Shown here: positions 19,458 to 27,732 of the stretch, in pieces
Layout: every line of letters begins with the position of its first letter
How positions within the stretch are numbered: position 1 is the stretch's first letter
DNA from: Desulfobulbus rhabdoformis
Lineage (GTDB): Bacteria; Desulfobacterota; Desulfobulbia; Desulfobulbales; Desulfobulbaceae
Direction of reading: 5' to 3'
Assembly (NCBI RefSeq): GCF_016919065.1
Contig: NZ_JAFFQA010000026.1
Coordinates: 1 to 64,000, forward strand
Length of the DNA: 64,000 nucleotides
The notes under the pieces: model-generated
What the model was told of the DNA's origin: nothing
The model's input: only the letters and a program-made list of their open reading frames with translations
Databases searched by the model: none
Position numbers and translations under genes: made by a program

Positions 19458-20144
19458 CTACATACGGCTACCAAAGAGTGCCGTCCCAACCCTGACGATA
19501 GTTGCTCCTTCCTCAATCGCTACTTCGTAGTCTCCAGACATGCCCATGGAAAGCTCGACATGGCTATTATCGGTGAAAAGCCTTTTGCTGGCAAGCTCAT
19601 CTGCCAGTTCTTTGAGCTGGCGAAAAAAAGGACGGCTTTTTTCAGGCGCATCAAAAAAAGGCGGCATTGTCATCAGGCCGCACACCTTGAGATTTGTTTC
19701 AGCCTGAATCGCACGCAATAGCGTTGGCGCCTCCTCAGGGAGCACGCCTGATTTTTGCGCCTCACGACCAACATTGACCTGGATAAGAATGGAGAGTTCC
19801 TTGCCCAATTGGCTGGCCTGGTTGTCCAGGGCCCGTGCAATTTTCAGGCGATCAACCGTCTCCACCATGGGGAAAAGGGAGGCTGCCTGTTTGGCTTTGT
19901 TGCTTTGCAGATGGCCGATAAAATGCCAACTGATATCTCCTTGGAGCCGCTCTATCTTTTCGGCTGCTTCCTGCAGGTAGTTCTCGCCAAAGAGCCTTTG
20001 TCCTGCATCCACTGCCTCCTGTATACGCTCGATTGGAACATATTTGCTCACCGCAACAAGCTTGACTGTTTGCGGATCTCTCCCCGCTTTGTTCGCTGCA
20101 GTGGCTATGTTAGCCTTAATCTGCCTCAGGTTGTCGCTAATCAT
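19458..20144 (-). CDS. Pyridoxal phosphate homeostasis protein (YggS/PROSC family)
   Basis: A 228-residue single-domain TIM barrel of the alanine-racemase N-terminal family. The PLP lysine is in VAVSKYVP, and other marks are FGENYLQEA, WHFIGHLQSNK, and GLMTMPP. The protein buffers free PLP and has no known catalytic activity. The start is ATG 20144, with CGGAGA upstream; it overlaps the 3' end of tatD by eight bases, so the two are translationally linked. Confidence 0.94.
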   Translation of the reverse strand: MISDNLRQIKANIATAANKAGRDPQTVKLVAVSKYVPIERIQEAVDAGQRLFGENYLQEAAEKIERLQGDISWHFIGHLQSNKAKQAASLFPMVETVDRLKIARALDNQASQLGKELSILIQVNVGREAQKSGVLPEEAPTLLRAIQAETNLKVCGLMTMPPFFDAPEKSRPFFRQLKELADELASKRLFTDNSHVELSMGMSGDYEVAIEEGATIVRVGTALFGSRM

Positions 20145-20961
20145 CAATGGTCTCCGGCAGGTTGAAGAGGTTGACGGCATTGGCCGTTGTTGCCGCTGCC
20201 ACCTCTTCCAGGGAAATATTTTTAATTTCGGCTATCATCTGCGCTGTATAAAGCATGAGTTTGGGCTCGTTGCGTTTGCCGCGAAAGGGAACCGGGGCGA
20301 GAAAAGGGCCATCGGTTTCCACCAAGAGGGCGTTGAGTTCAACCGCAGCAATGACCTCCCGAAGTAACTGGGCATTGGCAAAGGTTGCCACTCCGGGAAT
20401 AGAAATATAAAACCCAAGGTCCAGGGTTTTTCGTGCAAGCTCGGAATCACCTGAAAAGCAGTGCATTACCCCCCTGTGGGCAAAGGGCCCCGCTGCTTTC
20501 AGCAGGCGCAGAGTGTCTTCATGGGCATCCCTGTCATGAATGACGACGGGAAGTGCAAGCTCTTTTGCCAGCTCGAGTTGGCGGGTAAAGGCCTGAATCT
20601 GCACCTCGTGCGGCGCATAGTTTTTAAAATAATCCAGACCTATTTCACCAAACCCCACAACCTTTTCATGCTCTGCAAGCTCGCTCAAACGTTCCAAGGC
20701 CTCTGTGGTTGCCGTTTGAGCATCATGCGGGTGGATGCCGACAGTGGCATAAATATTGGAATAGTTTCTGGTGAGCTGTACGGCTGCCTCAGAACTGGGA
20801 ACGTCTATACCAATGGTGATGATTCGTTTGACCCCATGGGTATGCGCAGAATCAATGACAGCATCGAGGTCCTGGGCATAAGCGTCCATATCAAGGTGAC
20901 AGTGGGTATCGATGAGTTCGGCTGGGGCGGACAGGCGGGGCAGGGGGGGAGATGACTTCAT
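20137..20961 (-). CDS. tatD: TatD family metal-dependent deoxyribonuclease
   Basis: The protein is a TIM-barrel hydrolase with the metal ligands DTHCHLD near the N-terminus, then GEIGLDYF, VVIHDRDA, GVMHCFSG, and LVETDGPFLAP. TatD enzymes act as 3'-5' exonucleases in DNA repair. The start is uncertain: ATG 20961 (274 residues) lacks a clear ribosome site, and a TTG at 21027 is possible. It overlaps the YggS-like gene. Confidence 0.92.
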   Translation of the reverse strand: MKSSPPLPRLSAPAELIDTHCHLDMDAYAQDLDAVIDSAHTHGVKRIITIGIDVPSSEAAVQLTRNYSNIYATVGIHPHDAQTATTEALERLSELAEHEKVVGFGEIGLDYFKNYAPHEVQIQAFTRQLELAKELALPVVIHDRDAHEDTLRLLKAAGPFAHRGVMHCFSGDSELARKTLDLGFYISIPGVATFANAQLLREVIAAVELNALLVETDGPFLAPVPFRGKRNEPKLMLYTAQMIAEIKNISLEEVAAATTANAVNLFNLPETIDD

Positions 20962-21262
20962 GAAAAATGCATTGTATGAATTAGTTAAAGGTTTGCGCCA
21001 CTTGGGCAAAGAGCGCTTCCGGATCAACTTGCGTTGATTTGACCCCTGACATCATAGTGAATGTTTGTTGACAAGGGAACCTAATTTTTTTACAACGAAT
21101 TATCTCAAGGCGGTTATTCGACCGTTCTCTTCCAAGTTGATCTATCGAAAATTGTACGACATTTCCTCCCCCTCATCGGGGGGGCTTGATTGAATGTTCA
21201 AAACCAAGAACCGCTAAAATGGAGATACTCTTCCTCTTGCGAGCAAACCGAAGGAGAATGAC
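20962..21262. other. Gap between divergent tatD and the lipoprotein gene
   Basis: About 300 bases. I see no gene. A C/G-rich inverted pair (CCTCCCCC / GGGGGG region near 21165-21185) is the only structure, and it is weak. Promoters for both neighbours must lie here. Confidence 0.4.
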
Positions 21263-21781
21263 ATGACACGAGGATGTGCAAAAAAAGTATTGGCTGTGAT
21301 CGGAGTTGTTTTTTTCCTTTTCACTGTCGGCTGTACCAAAAAAAATACCATGGTCGGTCCGGAGACTGCCGGGTTGCCGCAGCTCTCCAACTTTGCTGAT
21401 GATATCAAAGATATCACCCTTCCAGTTGAGTTGGTGTGGGACCGCAAAAATTCCATGGTGATCAAAACCGAATCATTTCGAGGGGGCATCTTTATTTATA
21501 AAGGGAAGGCTGAAATGATGTCGCTAAAAGATTACATGGTTTCCTCCATGCAGGATAACAAATGGCGCCTGGTTGGTGAAACTGCCTCCAAAGACATTAT
21601 GCTCGCCTTTGTTAAACCCAACAAAACCTGCATGATGGTTATTTCGGAGGGGCTTTTTGGCAAGACCGACCTGAAATTATACGTGGCCATCGACAAGACA
21701 GGAGGCAAAACCGAATCTTTTTCCACAAACAATTCCTATGTTCCCAAGACCAACAGTTTTGAATCCTCTTTTACTCGTTAA
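21263..21781 (+). CDS. Putative lipoprotein, unknown function
   Basis: The protein has 172 residues. A basic start (MTRGCAKK), a hydrophobic helix and the lipobox FTVGC predict lipid attachment at Cys24. The rest is a soluble domain with a WDRKNSMVIKTESFRGGIF strand region and a Ser/Thr/Asn-rich tail. It lies 12 bases before coaBC, so it is probably in the same transcript, but no role in CoA synthesis is suggested. The ATG 21263 follows GAAGGAGAATGAC. Confidence 0.75.
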   Translation: MTRGCAKKVLAVIGVVFFLFTVGCTKKNTMVGPETAGLPQLSNFADDIKDITLPVELVWDRKNSMVIKTESFRGGIFIYKGKAEMMSLKDYMVSSMQDNKWRLVGETASKDIMLAFVKPNKTCMMVISEGLFGKTDLKLYVAIDKTGGKTESFSTNNSYVPKTNSFESSFTR

Positions 21782-21793
21782 GGGTTGAGACGC

Positions 21794-22996
21794 ATGAGCG
21801 GATTGCAGGGAAAACGTATTCTCTTTGGCATTACCGGGTCCATTGCAGCCTACAAGGCCGCATTTTGGGTCAGAGAGCTGGTCAAAGAGGAGGCTCTTGT
21901 CAACATCATCATGACCAGTGGGGCCGAGGAGTTCATCAGTCCGTTGACCTTCACAGCTCTTTGCGGAAATCCGGTCCATCTGGATATGTTTGCCTCTGAC
22001 CCGGACGGGGTGATGGCGCATATCAACCTCTCCCGTGATGCTGATCTGTTGTTGATTGCTCCTGCCACAGCCCAGACCATGGCCAAGCTTGCCACGGGAA
22101 TGGCTGATAATCTGCTGGCCACCGCGGTGCTGGCAGCAAAGATCCCGGTGGTTATCTGTCCAGCGATGAATACGGCCATGTACACCCACCAGGCAAGCCA
22201 GGACAATCGTGCACGCCTGCTCGAGCTTGGCTATCACCTGGTGGCGCCTGGTTGTGGTGATCTGGCCTGCGGGGAAACCGGTGATGGTCGGCTCTGCGAG
22301 TGGGAAGATGCCCGCGAGGCGATGCTTCAGGTGCTGACCCCTCAGGATCTTGCCGGGAGAAAGGTCTTGATCACCGCCGGGCCAACACGTGAGGCCCTGG
22401 ATCCGGTTCGCTACCTCAGCAATCGCTCAAGCGGCAAAATGGGGTATGCGGTTGCACGCGCGGCCAGGAGGCGCGGGGCGGAAGTGACTCTTGTTTCCGG
22501 TCCGGTATCGTTGTCCCCTCCTTCAGGCGTTGAGCTGGTTTCCGTGACCAGTGCCCAGGATATGGCTGATGCCGTTTTATCCAGAGCCGAGCAGATGGAT
22601 GTTATCGTGAAATCAGCTGCCGTGGCCGACTTCAAACCCGATAACTGTGCGTCGCTCAAGATTAAAAAAGGTTCCGGCGGACTGCGCCTTGATCTGGTTA
22701 AAAATATAGATATCCTTGCCTCTCTGGGGCAAAAGAAAAAAAAGGGCCAGCTTTTAATCGGTTTTGCTGCTGAAAGTCATAATCATCTTGATGAGGGGCA
22801 GCGCAAGCTCACTCAGAAAAATCTCGATATGATTGTGGTGAACGATATTTTGGGAGCCCAGACCGGTTTTGATGTGGAGACCAATCAGGTAACCCTGATA
22901 ACGCCTTCACAGCATCAGCAATTACCCTTGTTAAGTAAAACGGAGACCGCCCATCGTATCTGGGATGCTGTCGTGGCCCTTGATAAGGGGATGTAA
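21794..22996 (+). CDS. coaBC: Bifunctional phosphopantothenoylcysteine decarboxylase/synthase
   Basis: CoaC (N-terminal, FMN) decarboxylates and CoaB (C-terminal, CTP) forms phosphopantothenoylcysteine in CoA synthesis. Motifs include GITGSIAAYKA, the decarboxylase segment PAMNTAMY with its active-site region, and in CoaB SNRSSGKMGYA, VKSAAVADFKP and FAAESHN. At 400 residues it is full length. I chose ATG 21794 over a TTG at 21785, as AAGGG is well placed. Confidence 0.96.
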   Translation: MSGLQGKRILFGITGSIAAYKAAFWVRELVKEEALVNIIMTSGAEEFISPLTFTALCGNPVHLDMFASDPDGVMAHINLSRDADLLLIAPATAQTMAKLATGMADNLLATAVLAAKIPVVICPAMNTAMYTHQASQDNRARLLELGYHLVAPGCGDLACGETGDGRLCEWEDAREAMLQVLTPQDLAGRKVLITAGPTREALDPVRYLSNRSSGKMGYAVARAARRRGAEVTLVSGPVSLSPPSGVELVSVTSAQDMADAVLSRAEQMDVIVKSAAVADFKPDNCASLKIKKGSGGLRLDLVKNIDILASLGQKKKKGQLLIGFAAESHNHLDEGQRKLTQKNLDMIVVNDILGAQTGFDVETNQVTLITPSQHQQLPLLSKTETAHRIWDAVVALDKGM

Positions 22997-23060
22997 AAGG
23001 ACCCGAAACTGCCCATATTCGCCAAGGGCTTTTTTCTTCAACTTTGTTGTGCAGGCAGGT

Positions 23061-23597
23061 ATGCAGATCAGTCGATCCGAACAAAAGAGACGGTTTAAAG
23101 AAGTAGAAAAACTGGTAGCCGAATTGGTGCAGTTACCTGGCCCTGCCTTAAAGCAGGTCGAATCGCTCGCAGAAATCTGCGATCAGTTGATTGAAACGGC
23201 TGCGTCAAAAGGAAGTGTGCGTCAGCGCCAGATAAAGTACCTCACCAAATTTGTGGTCCGCTTGGAGCTGGAACCGCTTTATGATCTGGTGGGACAGTAT
23301 CACGGGAAGAAGCTCAGTGAGAAAAAACAGCAGCACCGGATGGAGTTCTACCGGGACGCTCTGATTAACGAGGCGATTGCAGTTCAGGAAGAACTCGACG
23401 AGTATGACGAGACTTTGGGCGAGGATTGGGAGAGCGAGACTGTGGCAGAGTTGCAAGGCAAGTTGCCTGATATTGATCCCATGACACTCACACGCCTTTC
23501 AGCGTTGTTTGCACGGACACGCAATACCCGCCACAGCCGTGAAATTTTTCGCTACCTGAAATCAGTTGACGAGATGAGGCAGCGAAACAGTCAGTAA
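23061..23597 (+). CDS. darP: Ribosome-associated DarP/YjgA-like protein (DUF615)
   Basis: A 178-residue, highly helical and charged protein. It begins MQISRSEQKRRFKEVEKLV and ends with REIFRYLKSVDEMRQ, matching the YjgA ends (KSEIKR and ARQIFQYLREL). In E. coli this protein binds 50S precursors and supports late ribosome assembly. It follows coaBC by 64 bases; the ATG 23061 has GGCAGG close upstream. Confidence 0.8.
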   Translation: MQISRSEQKRRFKEVEKLVAELVQLPGPALKQVESLAEICDQLIETAASKGSVRQRQIKYLTKFVVRLELEPLYDLVGQYHGKKLSEKKQQHRMEFYRDALINEAIAVQEELDEYDETLGEDWESETVAELQGKLPDIDPMTLTRLSALFARTRNTRHSREIFRYLKSVDEMRQRNSQ

Positions 23598-23718
23598 CAT
23601 GATTGGCCCTTGCATTCAGGTGAAAAAAGCGGACAGCTGAGCGCTAAGGTGTTCAGCTGTCCGTTGCAAAATGTTATCTCTGCGATACTTCTCGCAAAAG
23701 AGGGACAAGGTGAGTGCG

Positions 23719-24633
23719 TCAGGCGCTTGCCTTTTTTTGTTTGCGTGCAAAGGTGGCAGATTCCATGCCGGCCACACAGCCTTCACCTACTGCCTTGGCC
23801 ATCTGGTAGGGAGGGCCAACGATATCACCGGCGGCGTAGATACCGGGGATGTTGGTTTCCTGTTTACGATTCACCTGGATATATTTAAAGGATTCGGTGT
23901 CAAGTTGGACGCCGATCTGGGTGGCTAGTTCCAGCGCACCTTTGGACCCCAGTTCTATAAAAATCCCCTCGGTCTCCATGCTCGAGCCATTAACGAGCTT
24001 AAGAGAGGTGACCACACGGTCGCCTTCGATCTGCTCGATGGAGCTTTTTATCCATTCCACCTTGCTTGCCTCAAGACGTTCAAGCAGTTCTGCTGAAACG
24101 TTCAGCTCTTCGGCGACCAGATAGACCTTTGCGGCATAATCAAGCAGAGTCAGAGCACCGTCAACAGCAGCGCTGCGATCACCTGTGACGGTGACAGTGG
24201 CACCACGGTAAAAGTTTGCGTCACAGTCCACGCAGTAGGAGACACCACGTCCAGCAAGATCCTTCTCGCCAGGGACACCCAGTTTTTTCTTGGACACGCC
24301 CATGGTGAAAATAAGAGACCTTCCCTGCACAGAGCGGCCACTTTCCAGTTCAAGATCGAACAGGTCTTCTTCCTGGTTGATTTTAAGCACATCCTCAGGT
24401 GCCCACTCAGCGCCAAAGGATTGTGCCTGCATCAATCCGGTATTGAGCAGGTCTGCACCTTGGGTAACGCCGGCGACAAAGGCGTAGTTTTCGATATGTG
24501 CCCCGTAGAGAGCAGAATTTTCAATGCGACCCAGGACCAGTACGGAGGTCTTTTTTCGGGAGGCGTGAATAGCGGCCTGAATGCCCGCCGGGCCTGCTCC
24601 GATGATGACCACGTCATACAACTGTCCAGACAT
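23719..24633 (-). CDS. Thioredoxin reductase-like flavoprotein without the NADPH motif
   Basis: A 304-residue, two-domain flavoprotein. FAD motif GAGPAG is at residues 12-17, redox CVDC at 134-137, and the second FAD motif ends in AAGD near 268-270. The NADPH domain is altered: the usual GGGxSA is TGDRSA (150-155) and the HRRxxxRA phosphate-binding motif is absent. Family members lacking these motifs include ferredoxin-dependent (FFTR) and deep-rooted (DTR) thioredoxin reductases. Ferredoxin as donor is therefore plausible but not shown. No thioredoxin gene is adjacent. The start ATG follows AAAGGAGTC. Confidence 0.85.
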   Translation of the reverse strand: MSGQLYDVVIIGAGPAGIQAAIHASRKKTSVLVLGRIENSALYGAHIENYAFVAGVTQGADLLNTGLMQAQSFGAEWAPEDVLKINQEEDLFDLELESGRSVQGRSLIFTMGVSKKKLGVPGEKDLAGRGVSYCVDCDANFYRGATVTVTGDRSAAVDGALTLLDYAAKVYLVAEELNVSAELLERLEASKVEWIKSSIEQIEGDRVVTSLKLVNGSSMETEGIFIELGSKGALELATQIGVQLDTESFKYIQVNRKQETNIPGIYAAGDIVGPPYQMAKAVGEGCVAGMESATFARKQKKASA

Positions 24634-25262
24634 TTGTGACTCCTTTGTTGTGGTGAAAGCGTGAATTGTGTGATTACTCCTGTGTCCTCTCCTGTTCCCT
24701 TAACCAATAAGCATTGATCGATGTTGTCGTTATGGGACAGGTTTTTAGAGCCCTTTCTCTTTCCGGGAAGCACTCTTTTTATTTTTTTTTCTTGGGCAAG
24801 AGATGTAATTGGTATGTTCAGTGCATTGAGCTTCGAGAGTCGATGACTGAGTCATACCTCCGACACCAAGAAGACGAGGAAATCTACAGTAAATGGTTGA
24901 GGAAATACGGTACGGATTTTTCCTCTCGCTCCATGTGCCATCACGGATTTATACTGAAAAAAGGTTCAAAAAGATTTGTACAATATCTCGAGTTCAAGGT
25001 CGACAGATTTATGAAATTCGTATATGATTTTGGGTCATTGAAAACAGCCACTTTCGGCGGTCCATGCCGCCTTCACAGGGTGAACCGCTCAGGTAGAACC
25101 ATGCCTTTGGCCCTCTTTGCATACTTTGTCGCAACCGACAGACAGCAATGCTTCAACGGGCCACAATCCCAAATTCGCTTGTATGTTGCCAATATCTCTT
25201 ACTGTCGCGTGATGTGATTTCGTGGACAGGCGCAATTCATTATCTTAACCGGAAGGAACAAC
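24634..25262. other. Gap upstream of tolQ
   Basis: About 630 bases. The longest open frame (from 24843 or 24714 to 25217) has a plausible charged N-terminal half but an incoherent C-terminal half and no strong ribosome site, so I do not call it. A small GGCGG/CCGCC hairpin lies near 25055-25071. The tolQ promoter is presumably here. Confidence 0.4.
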
Positions 25263-25955
25263 GTGGATTTATCTATTTTTCAAAGTATGATGCATGCCGG
25301 GATCATGGGCAAATTGATTATGCTTATTTTGCTCTTGTTTTCCCTTGCCTCTTGGTCTGTTATTTTTATGAAATTTTTTACGTACCGGCGAGCTCGGAAT
25401 GCCTCAATGGATTTTCTCGATGCCTTCTGGGAAAGCAAAACTCTGAACGACGCCTATGCCGCGGCAAGAGAATTTGCTCTGAGTCCGGAGGCGGCCGTCT
25501 TTGTCTCCGGGTATGCGGAGCTGAAAAAGATCAGCCAGGCACGGGCCAGTGGGCAAGTGACACCAACACTTGAAGGGCAGCTGGCAACCATGGATAACCT
25601 GAAGCGGGCGGTACGAAAAGCCCAGGTGGTAGAGTCCGATCGCCTGGCGAGTTCACTTGGAGTCTTGGCCACAACCGGCAGCGCCACGCCTTTTATCGGC
25701 CTGTTTGGAACGGTCTGGGGAATCATGGCTTCCTTCCAAAATATCGGCGAACGTGGTTCCGCCTCGCTGGCCGTTGTAGCGCCTGGTATTTCCGAGGCAT
25801 TGATCGCCACAGCCGCAGGCTTGGCTGCTGCTATTCCCGCGGTGATCTTTTTTAATTACTTCTCCAACAAGGTCGCTGAGTTTGACTCCAATGTTGAAGG
25901 GTTCAGTACTGATTTTATCAATTTGATCGAGCGTGATATTCTGACCAGGACGTGA
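25263..25955 (+). CDS. tolQ: TolQ-type proton channel subunit
   Basis: The protein has 230 residues and three membrane segments (about 15-37, 135-160 and 170-195) of the MotA/TolQ/ExbB family, with TGSATPFIGLFGTVWGIM and the glycine-rich PGISEALIATAAGLAAAIPA helix. With TolR it uses the proton gradient to drive TolA. The start is GTG 25263 behind GGAAGGA. It is followed by tolR (3-base gap) and the tolA-like gene. TolQ is preferred over ExbB because of the tolB and cpoB genes downstream. Confidence 0.94.
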   Translation: MDLSIFQSMMHAGIMGKLIMLILLLFSLASWSVIFMKFFTYRRARNASMDFLDAFWESKTLNDAYAAAREFALSPEAAVFVSGYAELKKISQARASGQVTPTLEGQLATMDNLKRAVRKAQVVESDRLASSLGVLATTGSATPFIGLFGTVWGIMASFQNIGERGSASLAVVAPGISEALIATAAGLAAAIPAVIFFNYFSNKVAEFDSNVEGFSTDFINLIERDILTRT

Positions 25956-25958
25956 TCT

Positions 25959-26384
25959 ATGGGACCATTAGATACCAGAAGAGGGCGCAGGCCTGCGGTG
26001 ATGGCCGAGATTAATGTCACACCGCTTGTCGATGTCATGCTTGTGTTGTTGATTATCTTCATGGTCACCGCGCCGATGATGACCCAGGGGCTTGAGGTCG
26101 ACCTGCCGGAGGCCACCACCAAGGCTTTAGACCAGCAGGAAGAACCACTGGTGGTGACCATCACCAAAGAGGGGGAAGTCTACCTGAAAAAAGAGAAGAT
26201 GACCCCGGAGCTGCTCAGAGAACGTCTTGTTTCGATGTCCCAGGAGAAGAAAGCCGAAGGCATCTTCTTACGGGCGGATAAAACCGTTGCTTACGGGGTG
26301 GTCACATCAACCATGGCAGATATTCATGGAGCAGGCTTTGATAAGCTGGGCATGATCACCGTTCCGGCAGAACAAGAAAAATAA
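25959..26384 (+). CDS. tolR: TolR/ExbD-type protein
   Basis: The protein has 141 residues with one N-terminal membrane helix (VDVMLVLLIIFMVTAPM). The conserved Asp in NVTPLVDVMLVLL carries the proton. A periplasmic domain follows, with VTITKEGEVYL and FLRADKTVAYG. It forms the stator with TolQ. The start ATG 25959 is directly after the tolQ stop. Confidence 0.95.
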   Translation: MGPLDTRRGRRPAVMAEINVTPLVDVMLVLLIIFMVTAPMMTQGLEVDLPEATTKALDQQEEPLVVTITKEGEVYLKKEKMTPELLRERLVSMSQEKKAEGIFLRADKTVAYGVVTSTMADIHGAGFDKLGMITVPAEQEK

Positions 26385-26404
26385 GAGGAAGTAGGCTGCC
26401 AATC

Positions 26405-27484
26405 GTGCATTTTACAGAAACCGACTTCTTTTATCAGCAACAGCAGGCCGACAATCGCTGGGGCCTGGCTTTACTCGTTGCCCTGATTGTACACCTTGGT
26501 TTTGGGCTGAGCCTTTACTGGGTGCCGTCACTTTTTTCCACACCACCCATTGTTGAAGAGGTGGTCTCTGTCAGCCTTGTAACCCTGACTGAAGCTGGCG
26601 GGGACGGCCCCCGTCCCTCACCACCTCAGCAGACAGAGCCCACCCCAACGCCTCCGCCAACTGTGCCTCCCCCTGAACCAAAGCTCGCTGCCGCCCCGCA
26701 ACCTGCCGCCTCAGCCCCTGAAGAGCCGGTCGCCATCGAGCCAGAACCTCTGCCGCAGCCGGTCCCTGCAGTCACCGCACCTGCCAAGCCGACTTCTCCT
26801 ATTTCGCTTACACCGACAAAGCGAAAAGTGATAAAGTCCAAGGACACAAGGCTTGTTGAAGAGAAGCGTGCAGAGCGCAGGCGTGAAGAGCAGGCTCTGC
26901 AGAAAAAGATTGCTGAGCGACAAAAAATTGTCGAAGAACGGCGACGCCAGGTCGAAGCCAAAAGAAGGGCCGAAGAAAAAAGAAAGGCGGAGGAGCAGCG
27001 TCAGCGAGAGCGCGCCCGGGCTCTGGCTCAGCAGAAACAGCGTCAGGCTGAAAAAGAAGCCCGAGAGGCCGCTGCTGAGGCTCGGCAACTGGCCCAAGAA
27101 CTGGCGCGCATCAGCAGTCAGCATGCAGCCTTAAACGAGGCCATGCAGCAAACAGGGACCGGTGGTCGTGCCACTGCACGCTCTATCGTAGGAGAAAACT
27201 ACGTGAGTTCGGTGCTTGCCCGGATTAAAGGTGTTTGGAAGCTCCCCAATACTCGTCTTTGGGATAATCGGCTTTATGCGAATGTGGTGATCACGATAAA
27301 TCGTCAGGGGCACCTGGTGGGCATCAGGTTTGACCGTCGTTCAGGTGACCCCCAGTTTGATCAGGTGGTGGAAAAAACCATTCACAGAGCTGCCCCCATG
27401 CCGCCTTTTCCTGCAATGATGCAGGGGAAGACCGTGGAGGTCGGTGGCAACTTCAATACCCGCGAACTCAATCAAATGCGTTAA
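26405..27484 (+). CDS. tolA: TolA/TonB-like energy-transducing protein
   Basis: The protein has 359 residues. One membrane helix (about 20-45) is followed by a Pro-rich stretch (about 65-135), a long charged Arg/Lys/Glu/Gln helix (about 150-240) and a C-terminal TonB/TolA domain (YVSSVLARIKGVWKLP, then VVITINRQGHLVGIRF). It spans the periplasm to link TolQR with outer-membrane partners. The gene order supports TolA; the C-terminal domain resembles TonB. The start GTG 26405 is the best in frame. Confidence 0.88.
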   Translation: MHFTETDFFYQQQQADNRWGLALLVALIVHLGFGLSLYWVPSLFSTPPIVEEVVSVSLVTLTEAGGDGPRPSPPQQTEPTPTPPPTVPPPEPKLAAAPQPAASAPEEPVAIEPEPLPQPVPAVTAPAKPTSPISLTPTKRKVIKSKDTRLVEEKRAERRREEQALQKKIAERQKIVEERRRQVEAKRRAEEKRKAEEQRQRERARALAQQKQRQAEKEAREAAAEARQLAQELARISSQHAALNEAMQQTGTGGRATARSIVGENYVSSVLARIKGVWKLPNTRLWDNRLYANVVITINRQGHLVGIRFDRRSGDPQFDQVVEKTIHRAAPMPPFPAMMQGKTVEVGGNFNTRELNQMR

Positions 27485-27534
27485 AATTACAGCAAAAACT
27501 ATTCAATTTTTTTTCGTATGCCAGGTATACTTTA

Positions 27535-27692
27535 GGGTGTCTTGAATAATTAGATTTTTCAATCAAGGTCAAGGATTGCTGACAATTTTACCGCAGGCAT
27601 ATAGTTGATATCGGAGTCTTCGCTTACCTCCGAGGATAAAATTTTCAGCATGACGCCGAGATTGGCAGAAAAAGCAATTATTCAAGATTCCC
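27535..27692. mobile_element. MITE-like repeat A, copy 2 (158 bp, full length)
   Basis: The ends GGGTGTCTTGAATAATT and AATTATTCAAGATTCCC match copy 1 at 13295-13435. This copy keeps a CGGAG-N11-CTCCG hairpin that copy 1 has lost. It sits in the gap between tolA and tolB and therefore inside what is otherwise a continuous operon. A third, partial end lies at 55917-55933. Confidence 0.87.
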
Positions 27693-27732
27693 TTTACCTG
27701 AGGCTCTTCCATTCGATACCTATCAAGAGACT

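Noticed and set aside
24714..25217. A 167-residue open frame upstream of tolQ
   Set aside because: The second half is incoherent, there is no strong ribosome site, and no motif is recognised. A real small gene from 24843 cannot be excluded.
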